Origin: Lolium rigidum
Taxonomy: Eukaryota > Streptophyta > Magnoliopsida > Poales > Poaceae
Length of the DNA stretch: 64,000 nt
Direction of reading: 5' to 3'
Assembly: GCF_022539505.1 (NCBI RefSeq)
Contig: NC_061513.1
Span: 180,760,017 to 180,824,016, forward strand
Shown: positions 42,461-53,064 of the stretch, in pieces
Position numbering within the stretch: position 1 is the first letter of the stretch
Layout of the letters: each line of letters opens with the position of its first letter
Translations under genes and position numbers: made by a program
The notes under the pieces: model-generated
Database searches by the model: none
What the model saw: the letters and a program-made list of their open reading frames with translations, nothing else
What the model was told of the DNA's origin: nothing

Positions 42461-44714
42461 TTTTTTTAAAACAAGGGCAAAAGCTTTGCCCATTTCATTG
42501 ATTATAAGAAAGGACTTTCATATTACAACTTTACTCTCCCGGCATTAAATGGCCCAATTTTTTCGCACCGGCTAAGACCCAAATGCGAGCCTCCTTTTTA
42601 ACCCAATCAAAGACAATTTCCAAGGGGGCTTGCTTGTTCTACCCTATCATTTCTTTCATTCCAAATCTCTCAAATGATGAGCATGGAGAGTGAGGCCAAT
42701 CCTTTGCGGTTTTGGCCCGTGGCCATCAAATTTCACCATTCCGGGAAAGAGAGCTCCGCCCAATTATTTGTGTGTAGAGCAAGAAGACCCAACCAATCTT
42801 TAGCCTTGTCCCAAAGCCGCGAGGTGAAGCGACAATGCACGAATAGATGGTCGACGGACTCCGTGCAACGCTTGCGTAGAGGGCAAAGACCACAATTAGG
42901 CCACCCTCGCTTAGCCAACCGGTCGGCGGTCCATATCCTATTTTGATTAACAAGCCAAGCGAAGAACTTGATCTTTGGTGGAGCCCAAACCTTCCAAACC
43001 GACTTGTAAAGGGTCGATAAGGTAGACCCTAAGAATTGCACCTCATAAGCGGACTTAGTTGTGTATTGCCCATTCTCCGTGAGCCTCCAAGAGATGTCAT
43101 CCTCAATGTTCTCATTAAGTTGGAAATTGTCGATGAGGCTCCAAAGGTCAACAAATTGGGAAAGGTGCTCGAAAGAGAAATCTTGCTCGAAGTCAACTTT
43201 TTGCACCCTGCATTATCATGCAAAGCTTGCGCCACCTTCCAATTTTTCCGCTTGGAGGAGGCAAAGATCAAAGGCGCAATGTCGATAGGTCTTTTCACCT
43301 CAAGCCATGGGGCATGGCAAAAGGGGGTATTCATACCATTTCCAACTGTGATGATAGTGTCGGTATAAAACAACTCCATATCTTGCTCCATGCAAGGGTT
43401 ATCGGATCCCACCCAAATTTTATTAGGGTCCTTCCACTCTAACCAAGGCCATCAAAGACGAAGGCCATCGCAAATTATCCATATGTAAGATGCCAAGGCC
43501 CCCTAACTTCTTTGGTCGACAAACCATATCCCAATTCACTTTGCACTTCGCACCCGTAGTATGTTCCTTTGCGGACCAAAGGAAAGCACGTTCGATTTTG
43601 TTAATGAAAGCGATGGTGCTTGCCGGTATAGAGAGCGGGGTCAAGTAGTAGATCGCTTGGGAGGCAATGACGAACTTCACAAGAGCGGCACGGCCGGCCG
43701 TAGTGATATATTTCCCATTCCAAGTGGGGAGCTTTCTGGCGCATTTATCCTCAAGATGTTGGATGTCTTTCCTCCTAAGGCACCTAACCGTAAGGGGGAG
43801 CCCAAGATAGCGAAGCGGGAAGTTCTTGGAGCATCTTATTGGCACAACAGAGCTTTTAAAGAAGTTCGTGGAGAGCCCGGTGACCTTCCCGAAGTAATGA
43901 AGAATGCAAGCGAGGTTTTGAATATCCTCCTTGATCGGTGCCACAAAGATCGCCGCATCATCTGCATAAAGCGAGGTGCGAAGAAAATTACCTCTACCCC
44001 TTAGCTTGTGGAGAATATTATGGATAGTCGCCCTTTCCAAGATTTGGGCAAGCGTGTCAATGGCCAAGACAAAAAGGAGTGGCGAAAGGGGGTCTCCTTG
44101 CCGAAGCCCGCGGCCGTGGAGAATGGGGTGGCCGGCCACACCGTTGAGAAGCACTCGCGAGGAGGTGGTGGTGAGGAGCGCCACAATCCAATTCCGGAAG
44201 CGAGTCGGGAAGCCCCTTTTCTCAAGGAGATCAACTAGGTATCCCCAACGAACGGAGTCGAACGCCTTACGAATGTCGAGCTTGAAGAGGAGAGCCGGGG
44301 TCTTATTTTTAGGATATCTCGTAGCGAGGTTCTTGACATATAGAAAGTTGTCGTGAATGCTTTGTTTCTTGATGAAAGCACTTTGGGCATTGGAAACAAG
44401 CTCATCCATGAACGGTCCCAAACGGTTTGCAAGCATCATCGAGAAGATCTTTGCGATGGCATGAATTAAGCTAATGGGTCGATAGTCAGAGATTTCCTCG
44501 GCACCCTCCTTTGGCAACAACGCGATATTTGCGGAATTGAGCCAATGAAAGTTCTCCACATGAAGATTTCCAAATAATTGGACCACACCCATCACGTCTA
44601 CTTTTACAATCTCCCAACACCGCTTGAAGAAGTAGCCGGTGAAACCATCCGGCCCCGGCGCCTTATCACCGGCATTTGTGCAATAGCCACTTTTGCCTCC
44701 TCTTCCGTGAAAGG
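42461..44714 (-). pseudogene. LINE C, 3' part: reverse transcriptase and zf-RVT (minus strand)
   Basis: The 3' end carries an A-run (T-run at 42461-42467 on plus). RT is read from 44714 to 43423: KAPGPDGFTGYFFKRCW, NIALLPKEG, ISDYRPISLIHAIAKIFSMM, SAFIKKQSIHDNF, KLDIRKAFDSVRW, GRGLRQGDPLSPLLF, TSLYADDAAIF (intact YADD), FPLRYLGLPL and AALVKFVIASQAIYY. The zf-RVT region follows at 43206-42733 (KSVWKVWAPPKIKFFAWL, RCTESVDHLFVHC). A one-base loss near 44670 puts the upstream EEEAKVAIAQMP out of frame with KAPGPDG, and another shift lies near 43200-43420. It is L1-type by order (EN-RT-zinc region). The retroposition enzyme is close to complete but broken. Confidence 0.9.
44710..44714 (+). repeat. 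Target duplication AAAGG of element C (left copy)
   Basis: AAAGG at 44710-44714 is repeated at 53065-53069, on the two sides of element C. Confidence 0.9.
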
Positions 44715-46573
44715 TGATACGTCTCCAACGTATCGATAATTTCTTATGTTCCATGCCATATTATTGATGATACCTACATGTTTTATGCACACTTTATGTC
44801 ATATTCGTGCATTTTCTGGAACTAACCTATTAACAAGATGCCGAAGAGCCGATTGCTTGTTTTCTCGCTTGTTTTTGGTTTCGGAAATCCTAGTAACGAA
44901 ATATTCTCGGAATTGGACGAAATCAAGACCCAGGGTCCTATTTTGCCACGAACCTTCCAGAAGACCGAAAGGGATACGAAGTGGGGCGACGAGGCGCCGC
45001 CACCATAGGGCCGCGCGGCCAGAGGGGGGCCCGCGCCACCCTATGGTGTGGGCCCCTCGTCAGCCCTCCGACTCTGCCCTTCCGCCTACTTAAAGCCTCC
45101 GTCGCGAAACCCCGATGCGAAAAACCACGATACGGAAAACCTTCCGCAGACGCCGCCGCCGCCAATCCCATCTCGGGGATTCTGAGATCTCCTATNNNNN
45201 NNNNNNNNNNNNNNNNNNNNNNNNNNNNNNNNNNNNNNNNNNNNNNNNNNNNNNNNNNNNNNNNNNNNNNNNNNNNNNNNNNNNNNNNNNNNNNNGCTAC
45301 TTCAATTCCACCAAGGTCAAGTGAAACTTCGCTATCGTGGATCGTTTTACTTTAAAGCGCGAAAATTCCCCAGATTTTCTATGCATGAATGCAATGCACA
45401 CATCTGTTTCCTCTATTTCTGTAACCCCATTACCTGGGATATTACATCTCCTCCGGCACCCTGCCGGAGAGGGGATTCATCTCCCGGAGGACTCTACACC
45501 GCCATGGTCGCCTCCGGAGTGATGAGTGAGTAGTTCACCCCTGGACTATGGGTCCATAGCAGTAGCTAGATGGTTGTCTTCTCCTCATTGTGCTTCATTG
45601 TTGGATCTTGTGAGCTGCCTAACATGATCAAGATCATCTATCTGTAATACTCTATGTTGTGTTTGTCGGGATCCGATGGATAGAGAATACCATGTTATGT
45701 TAATTATCAAGTTATTACATATGTGTTATTTATAATCTTGCATGCTCTCCTTATTAGTAGAGGCTCTGGCCAAGTTTTTGCTCTTAACTCCAAGAGGGAG
45801 TATTTATGCTCGATAGTGGGTTCATGCCTGCATTGACACCGGGACAAGTGACAGTAAAGTTCTAAGGTTGTGTTGTGCTGTTGCCACTAGGGATAAAGCA
45901 TTGGCGCTATGTCCGAGGATGTAGTTGTTGATTGCATTACGCACCATACTTAATGCAATTGTCTCGTTGTTAGCAACTTAATACCGGAGGGGGTTCGGAC
46001 GATAACCCGAAGGTGGACTTTTTAGGCATAGATGCAGCTTGGATGGCGGTCTATGTACTTTGTCGTAATGCCCAATTAAATCTCACTCGTACTTATCATG
46101 ACATGTATGTGCATTGTTATGCCCTCTCTATTTGTCAATTGCCCAACTGTAATTTGTTCACCCAACATGCTTTTATCTTATGGGAGAGACACCTCTAGTG
46201 AACCGTGGACCCCGGTCCATTCTTTAATACCGAAATATAAATCTGCTGCAATACTTGTTTTTACTGTTTTCTCTGCAAACAATCATCTTCCACACAATAC
46301 GGTTAATCCTTTGTTACAGCAAGCCGGTGAGATTGACAACCTCACTGTTTCGTTGGGGCAAAGTACTTTGTATTGTGTTGTGTAGGTTCCACGTTGGCGC
46401 CGGAATCTCTGGTGTTGCGCCGCACTACATCCCGCCGCCATCAACCTTCAACGTGCTTCTTGGCTCCTCCTGGTTCGATAAACCTTGGTTTCTTTCTGAG
46501 GGAAAACTTGCTGCTGTGCGCATCATACCTTCCTCTTGGGGTTCCCAACGAACGTGTGAAATACACGCCATCA
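44715..46573 (+). repeat. Element C 5' LTR, carrying a 252-bp insertion with the assembly gap
   Basis: 1859 bp against 1603 bp for the 3' LTR. The excess is accounted for by 45194-45445 plus one 7-bp duplicate. Otherwise the two LTRs are collinear and very similar. Confidence 0.9.
45194..45445. mobile_element. Unknown insertion in the 5' LTR of element C (100 of 252 bp are N)
   Basis: ATCTCCT at 45187-45193 recurs at 45446-45452, and the 3' LTR has a single ATCTCCT there. The known right part (45296-45445) does not resemble the Gypsy elements and has no ORF of note. Seven or eight duplicated bases (G/C mismatch at the eighth) would suit a hAT-type DNA element, but the left end is hidden by Ns 45196-45295, whose true length is unknown. 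Confidence 0.6.
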
Positions 46574-46584
46574 AGCATATTTTC

Positions 46585-46602
46585 TGGCGCCGTTGCCGGG
46601 GA
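46585..46602 (+). promoter_or_regulatory. Element C primer-binding site (tRNA-Asp type)
   Basis: TGGCGCCGTTGCCGGGGA, 11 bases after the 5' LTR, complementary to the tRNA-Asp 3' end. Confidence 0.9.
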
Positions 46603-46764
46603 GCTAGATCAAGACACGCTGCAAGGGGAGTCTCCACTTCTCAATCTCTTTACTTTGTTTTTGTCTTGCTTTATTTTATTTACTGTCTTGTTTGCTATAT
46701 CAAAAACACAAAAAAATAAGTTTACTTGCATTTACTTTATCTAGCTTTATTTACTACTGCTAAA

Positions 46765-48168
46765 ATGGCCACCCCTGAAAATACTAAGTTGTGTGACTTC
46801 ACAAGCACAAATAATAATGATTTCTTATGCACACCTATTGCTCCACCTGCTACTACAGCAGAATTCTTTGAAATTAAACCTGCTTTACTTAATCTTGTTA
46901 TGCGAGAGCAATTTTCTGGTGTTAGTTCTGATGATGCTGCTGTCCATCTCAATAATTTTGTTGAACTATGTGAAATGCAAAAGTATAAAGATGTAGATGG
47001 TGACATTATAAAATTAAAATTGTTTCCTTTCTCATTAAGAGGAAGAGCTAAAGATTGGTTGCTATCTCTGCCTAAGAATAGTATTGATTCATGGACTAAA
47101 TGCAAGGATGCTTTTATTGGTAGATATTATCCCCCTGCTAAAATTATATCTTTGAGGAGTAGCATAATGAATTTTAAACAATTGGATAATGAACATGTTG
47201 CTCAAGCTTGGGAAAGAATGAAATCTTTGGTTAAAAATTGCCCAACCCATGGATCGACTACTTGGATGATCATCCAAACCTTCTATGCAGGACTAAATTT
47301 TTCTTCGCGGAATTTATTGGATTCAGCTGCTGGAGGTACCTTTATGTCCATCACTCTTGGTGAAGCAACAAAGCTCCTTGATAGTATGATGGTTAATTAC
47401 TCCGAATGGCACACGGAAAGAGCTCCACAAGGTAAGAAGGTAAATTCCGTTGAAGAATCCTCTTCCTTGAATGATAAGGTTGATGCTATTATGTCTATGC
47501 TTGTGAATGATAGGACTAATGTTGATCCTAATAATGTTCCATTAGCTTCATTGGTTGCCCAAGAAGAACATGTTGATGTGAACTTCATTAAAAATAATAA
47601 TTTCAACAACAATGCTTATCGGAACAATTCTAGTAATAACTATAGGCCATATCCTTATAATAATGGTAACGGTTATGCTAATTCTTATGGGAATTCTTAC
47701 AACAATAATAGGAATACACCCCCTGGACTTGAAGCTATGCTTAAAGAATTTATTAGTACACAAACTGCCTTTAACAAATCTGTTGAGGAAAAGCTCAATA
47801 AAATTGATATTCTTGCTTCTAAGGTTGATAGTCTTGCCTCTGATGTTGATCTTTTGAAATCGAAAGTTATGCCAAATAGGGATATTGAAAATAAAAATGC
47901 TACTACAGCAAATGCCATCCAAGTTAGAATTAATGAGAATATAAGATTAATGGCTGAACTGCGTGCTAGGTGGGATAGAGAAGAAAATGAAAAACTAGCT
48001 AAAGAGAATAATGTAGCTAAAGTTTGGACTATTACCACCACTAGCAATGCTAATGATTCACATGTTGCTGCACCTCCTACTATCAATGGTAAAATAATTG
48101 GTGTTGGCAATGCTTCTACTCCTAGTGCAAAGCGCGCAAAATTACCTGAAACCGCTAAAACTCGCTGA
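46765..48168 (+). CDS. Element C gag, 467 aa, open
   Basis: Start chosen at MATPENTKLCD (46765); an upstream in-frame ATG at 46726 adds 13 residues resembling leader DNA. Residues about 40-230 form the retrotransposon gag domain: FSGVSSDDAAVHLNNFVELC, KLFPFSLRGRAKDWLLSLP, WTKCKDAFIGRYYPPAK, QLDNEHVAQAWERMKSL and FYAGLNFSSRNLLDSAAGGTF. It is followed by an Asn/Tyr-rich low-complexity stretch (about 285-330) and a helical stretch with KVDSLASDVDLLKSK. There is no CCHC knuckle. The set is typical of the Athila branch of grass Gypsy elements. Gag would assemble the particle; having an intact gag, this copy might supply it in trans. Confidence 0.88.
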   Translation: MATPENTKLCDFTSTNNNDFLCTPIAPPATTAEFFEIKPALLNLVMREQFSGVSSDDAAVHLNNFVELCEMQKYKDVDGDIIKLKLFPFSLRGRAKDWLLSLPKNSIDSWTKCKDAFIGRYYPPAKIISLRSSIMNFKQLDNEHVAQAWERMKSLVKNCPTHGSTTWMIIQTFYAGLNFSSRNLLDSAAGGTFMSITLGEATKLLDSMMVNYSEWHTERAPQGKKVNSVEESSSLNDKVDAIMSMLVNDRTNVDPNNVPLASLVAQEEHVDVNFIKNNNFNNNAYRNNSSNNYRPYPYNNGNGYANSYGNSYNNNRNTPPGLEAMLKEFISTQTAFNKSVEEKLNKIDILASKVDSLASDVDLLKSKVMPNRDIENKNATTANAIQVRINENIRLMAELRARWDREENEKLAKENNVAKVWTITTTSNANDSHVAAPPTINGKIIGVGNASTPSAKRAKLPETAKTR

Positions 48169-48170
48169 AA

Positions 48171-48879
48171 TTGCCTCGTGATAAAACTGCTGAAATTTTT
48201 TCCAACCTTGGGGATGATAATCCCATTGCTTTAGATTGTAATGATTTAGATTTTGATGATTGCCACATCTCTGAAGTTATAAAGTTCTTACAAAAACTTG
48301 CTAAGAGTCCCAATGCTAGCGCTGTAAACTTGGCTTTCACAAAACATATTACAAATGCTCTCATAAAAGCTAGAGAAGAGAAACTAAAACTTGAAACTTC
48401 TATTCCTAGAAAGCTAGAGGATGGTTGGGAGCCCATCATTAAAATGAGAGTCAAAGATTTTGATTGTAATGCTTTATGTGATCTTGGTGCAAGTATTTCG
48501 TTATGCCTAAAAAGTCTATGATATGCTTGACTTGCCACCATTGAAGAATTGTTATTTGGATGTTAATCTCGCTGATAATGCTAAAAAGAAACCTTTGGGG
48601 AAAGTTGATAATGTTCATATTATGGTTAACAATAACCTTGTCCCCGTTGATTTTGTTGTCTTGGATATTGAATACAATGCATCTTGCCCCATTATATTGG
48701 GAAGACCTTTTCTTCGAACCGTTGGTGCTACTATTGATATGAAGGAAGGTAATATTAAATATCAATTTCCTCTCAAGAAAGGTATGGAACACTTCCCTAG
48801 AAAGAGAATGAAGTTACCTTATGATTCTATTATTAGAACAAATTATGATGTTGATGCTTCATCTTTTGATGTTACTTGA
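48171..48879 (+). pseudogene. Element C protease region, one-base frameshift; rest of pol absent
   Basis: It opens at 48171, just after gag in another frame, and runs to about 48515 with FDCNALCDLGASISL, an aspartic-protease-like site (DLGA, the form usual in Athila-type elements). The frame then shifts near 48505-48520 and continues YDMLDLPPLKNC, VPVDFVVLDI, CPIILGRPFLRT (the second hallmark, ILGRPFL) to a stop at 48879 after NYDVDASSFDVT. No RT, RNase H or integrase follows. Confidence 0.85.
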
Positions 48880-51446
48880 TATACACTTTCTGCGCCTAGC
48901 TGAAAGGCGTTAAAGAAAAGCGCTTATGGGAGACAGCCCATGTTTTTACTACAGTATTTTTGTTTTATATTTGAGTCTTGGAAGTTGTTTACTACTGTAG
49001 CAACCTCTCCTTATCTTAGTTTTATGTTTTGTTGTGCCAAGTAAAGTCTTTGATAGTAAAGTAAGTACTAGATTTGGATTACTGCGCAGTTCCAGATTTC
49101 TTTGCTGTCACGAATCTGGGTCTACCTCCCTGTAGGTAGCTCAGAAAATTAAGCCAATTTACGTGCATGATCCTCAGATATGTACGCAACTTTCATTCAA
49201 TTTGGGCATTTTCATTTGAGCAAGTCTGGTGCCCTAATAAAATCCATCTTTACGGACTGTTCTGTTTTGACAGATTCTGCCTTTTATTTCGCATTGCCTC
49301 TTTTGCTATGTTGGATGAATTTCTTTGATCCATTAATGTCCAGTAGCTTTATGCAATGTCCAGAATTGTTAAGAATGATTGTGTCACCTCTCAACATGTT
49401 AATTTTTATTGTGCACTAACCCTCTAATGAGTTGTTTCGAGTTTGGTGTGGAGGAAGTTTTCAAGGATCAAGAGAGGAGTATGATACAATATGATCAAGG
49501 AGAGTGAAAGCTCTAAGCTTGGGGATGCCCCGGTGGTTCACCCCTGCATATTCTAAGAAGACTCAAGCTGTCTAAGCTTGGGGATGCCCAAGGCATCCCC
49601 TTCTTCATCGACAACATTATCGAGTTCCTCCCCGAAACTATATTTTTATTCCGTCACATCTTATGCACTTTGCTTGGAGCGTCGGTTTGTTTTTGTTTTT
49701 GTTTTGTTTGAATAAAATGGATCCTAGCATTCACTTTATGGGAGAGAGACACGCTCCGCTGTAGCATATGGACAAGTATGTCCTCAGGCTCTACTCATAG
49801 TATTCATGGCGAAGTTTCTTCTTCGTTAAATTGTTATATGGTTGGAATTGGAAAATACTACATGTAGTAACTCTAAAATGTCTTGGATAATTTGATACTT
49901 GGCAATTGTTGTGCTCATGATTAAGCTCTTGCATCATATACTTTGCACCCATTAATGAAGAAACACTTAGAGCTTGCTAATTTGGTTTGCACATTTTGTT
50001 TCTCTAGAGTCTAGATAACATCTAGTATTGAGTTTTGAACAACAAGGAAGACGGTGTAGAGTCTTATAATGTTTGCAATATGTCTTTTATGTGAGTTTTG
50101 CTGCACCGTTCATCCTTGTGTTTGTTTCAAATAACCTTGCTAGCCTAAACCTTGTATCGAGAGGGAATACTTCTCATGCATCCAAAATCCTCGAGCCAAC
50201 CACTATGCCATTTGTGTCCACCATACCTACCTACTACATGGTATTTATCCGCCATTCCAAAGTAAATTTCTTGAGTGCTACCTTTAAAATTCCATCATTC
50301 ACCTTTGCAATATATAGCTCATGGGACAAATAGCTTAAAAACTATTGAGGTATTGAATATGTACTTATGCACTTTATCTCTGATTAAGTTGCTTGTTGTG
50401 CGATAACCATGCTTCGGGGACGCCATCAACTATTCTTTGTTGAATATCATGTGAGTTGCTATGCATGTCCGTCTTGTCTGAAGTAAGAGAGATCTACCAC
50501 CTTAATGGTTGGAGCATGCATATTGTTAGAGAAGAACATTGGGCCGCTAACTAAAGCCATGATTCATGGTGGAAGTTTCAGTTTTGGACATATATCCTCA
50601 ATCTCATATGAGAATAATAATTGTTGCCACATGCTTATGCATTAAAGAGGAGTCCATTATCTGTTGTCCATGTTGTCCCGGTATGGATGTCTAAGTTGAG
50701 AATAATCAAAAGCGAGAAATCCAAAATGCGAGCTTTCTCCTTAGACCTTTGTACAGGCGGCATGGAGGTACCCCACTGTGACACTTGGTTATGTGTATTG
50801 CAAAGATCCGGTAGTCCAAGATAATTAGGACAAGGTGCGGGCACTATTAGTATACTATGCATGAGGCTTGCAACTTGTAAGATATAACTTTCATAACTCA
50901 TATGCTTTATTACTACCGTTGACAAAATTGTTTCATGTTTTCAAAATAAAAGCTCTAGCACAAATATAGCAATCGATGCTTTCCTCTTTGAAGGACCATT
51001 CTTTTTACTTTTATGTTGAGTCAGTTCACCTATCTCTCTCCACCTCAAGAAGCAAACACTTGCGTGAACTGTGCATTGATTCCTACATACTTGCATATTG
51101 CACTTGTTATATTACTCTATGTTGACAATTATCCATGAGATATACATGTTACAAGTTGAAAGCAACCACTGAAACTTAATCTTCCTTTGTGTTGCTTCAA
51201 TACCTTTACTTTGATTTATTGCTTTATGAGTTAACTCTTATGCAAGACTTATTGATGCTTGTCTTGAAGTGCTATTCATGAAAAGTCTTTGCTTTATGAT
51301 TCACTTGTTTAACTCATGTCATTACCATTGTTTTGATCGCTGCATTCATTACATATGTTTACAAATAGTATGATCAAGATTATGATGGCATGTCACTTCA
51401 GAAATTATCTTTTGTTATCGTTTTACCTGCTCGGGACGAGCGTAAC
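48880..51446 (+). mobile_element. Element C 3' untranslated internal region
   Basis: 2.6 kb without a convincing ORF, collinear with 594-3079 (A) and 23487-26097 (D) on the other strand. It holds polypurine-type motifs at 49513-49529 and 49572-49588 and the hairpin GGGGATGCC-CAA-GGCATCCCC at 49580-49600. Confidence 0.82.
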
Positions 51447-51461
51447 TAAGCTTGGGGATGC
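51447..51461 (+). promoter_or_regulatory. Element C polypurine-type border motif
   Basis: TAAGCTTGGGGATGC immediately precedes TGATACGTC, the start of the 3' LTR. Confidence 0.75.
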
Positions 51462-53064
51462 TGATACGTCTCCAACGTATCGATAATTTCTTATGTTCCA
51501 TGCCATATTATTGATGATACCTACATGTTTTATGCACACTTTATGTCATATTCGTGCATTTTCCGGAACTAACCTATTAACAAGATGCCGAAGAGCCGCT
51601 TGTCTGTTTTCTCGCTGTTTTTGGTTTAGAAATCCTAGTAACGAAATATTCTCGGAATTGGACGAAATCAAGACCCAGGGTCCTATTTTGCCACGAACCT
51701 TCCAGAAGACCGAAAGGGATACGAAGTGGGGCGACGAGGCGCCGCCACCATAGGGCCGCGCGGCCAGAGGGGGGCCCGCGCCGCCCTATGGTGTGGGCCC
51801 CTCGTCAGCCCTCCGACTCTGCCCTTCCGCCTACTTAAAGCCTCCGTCGCGAAACCCCTGATGCGAAAAACCACGATACGGAAAACCTTCCAGAGACGCC
51901 GCCGCCGCCAATCCCATCTCGGGGGATTCGTGAGATCTCCTCCGGCACCCTGCCGGAGAGGGGATTCATCTCCCGGAGGACTCTACACCGCCATGGTCGC
52001 CTCCGGAGTGATGAATGAGTAGTTCACCCCTGGACTATGGGTCCATAGCAAGTAGCTAGATGGTTGTCTTCTCCTCATTGTGCTTCATTGTTGGATCTTG
52101 TGAGCTGCCTAACATGATCAATATCATCTATCCGTAATACTCTATGTTGTGTTTGTCGGGATCCGATGGATAGAGAATACCATGTTATGTTAATTATCAA
52201 GTTATTACATATGTGTTGTTTATGATCTTGCATGCTCTCCGTTATTAGTAGAGGCTCTGGCCAAGTTTTTGCTCTTAACTCCAAGAGGGAGTATTTATGC
52301 TCGATAGTGGGTTCATGCCTGCATTGACACCTGGGACAGAGTGACGTAAAGTTCTAAGGTTGTGTTGTGCTGTTGCCACTAGGGATAAAACATTGGCGCT
52401 ATGTCCGAGGATGTAGTTGTTGATTACATTACGCACCATACTTAATGCAATTGTCTCGTTGTTAGCAACTTAATACCGGAGGGGGTTCGGACGATAACCT
52501 GAAGGTGGACTTTTTAGGCATAGATGCAGTTGGATGGCGGTCTATGTACTTTGTCGTAATGCCCAATTAAATCTCCCTGTACTTATCATGACATGTATGT
52601 GCATTGTTATGCCCTCTCTATTTGTCAATTGCCCGACTGTAATTTGTTCACCCAACATGCTTTTATCTTATGGGAGAGACACCTCTAGTGAACTCGTGGA
52701 CCCCGGTCCATTCTTTAATACTGAAATACAAATCTGCTGCAATACTTGTTTTTACTGTTTTCTCGCAAACAATCATCTTCCACACAATACGGTTAATCCT
52801 TTGTTACAGCAAGCCGGTGAGATTGACAACCTCACCTGTTTCGTTGGGGCAAAGTACTTTGGATTGTGTTGTGTAGGTTCCACGTTGGCGCCGGAATCTC
52901 TGGTGTTGCGCCGCACTACATCCCGCCGCCATCAACCTTCAACGTGCTTCTTGGCTCCTCCTGGTTCGATAAACCTTGGTTTCTTTATGAGGGAAAACTT
53001 GCTGCTGTGCACATCATACCTTCCTCTTGGGGTTCCCAACGAACGTGTGAAATACACGCCATCA
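51462..53064 (+). repeat. Element C 3' LTR
   Basis: 1603 bp, TGATACGTCTCC to ACGCCATCA, followed by AAAGG. Confidence 0.93.

Larger units (their letters stand above)
44715..53064 (+). mobile_element. Element C: complete non-autonomous Ty3/Gypsy retrotransposon, 8.35 kb
   Basis: LTRs 44715-46573 and 51462-53064 (TGATACGTCTCCAACG ... ACGCCATCA), primer site 46585-46602, polypurine-type border motif 51447-51461, AAAGG duplication on both sides. It encodes an open gag and a frameshifted protease region but no RT, RNase H or integrase. It sits inside LINE C: 44714 and 53065 rejoin the LINE reading frame once the element and one duplicate are removed. Confidence 0.94.
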
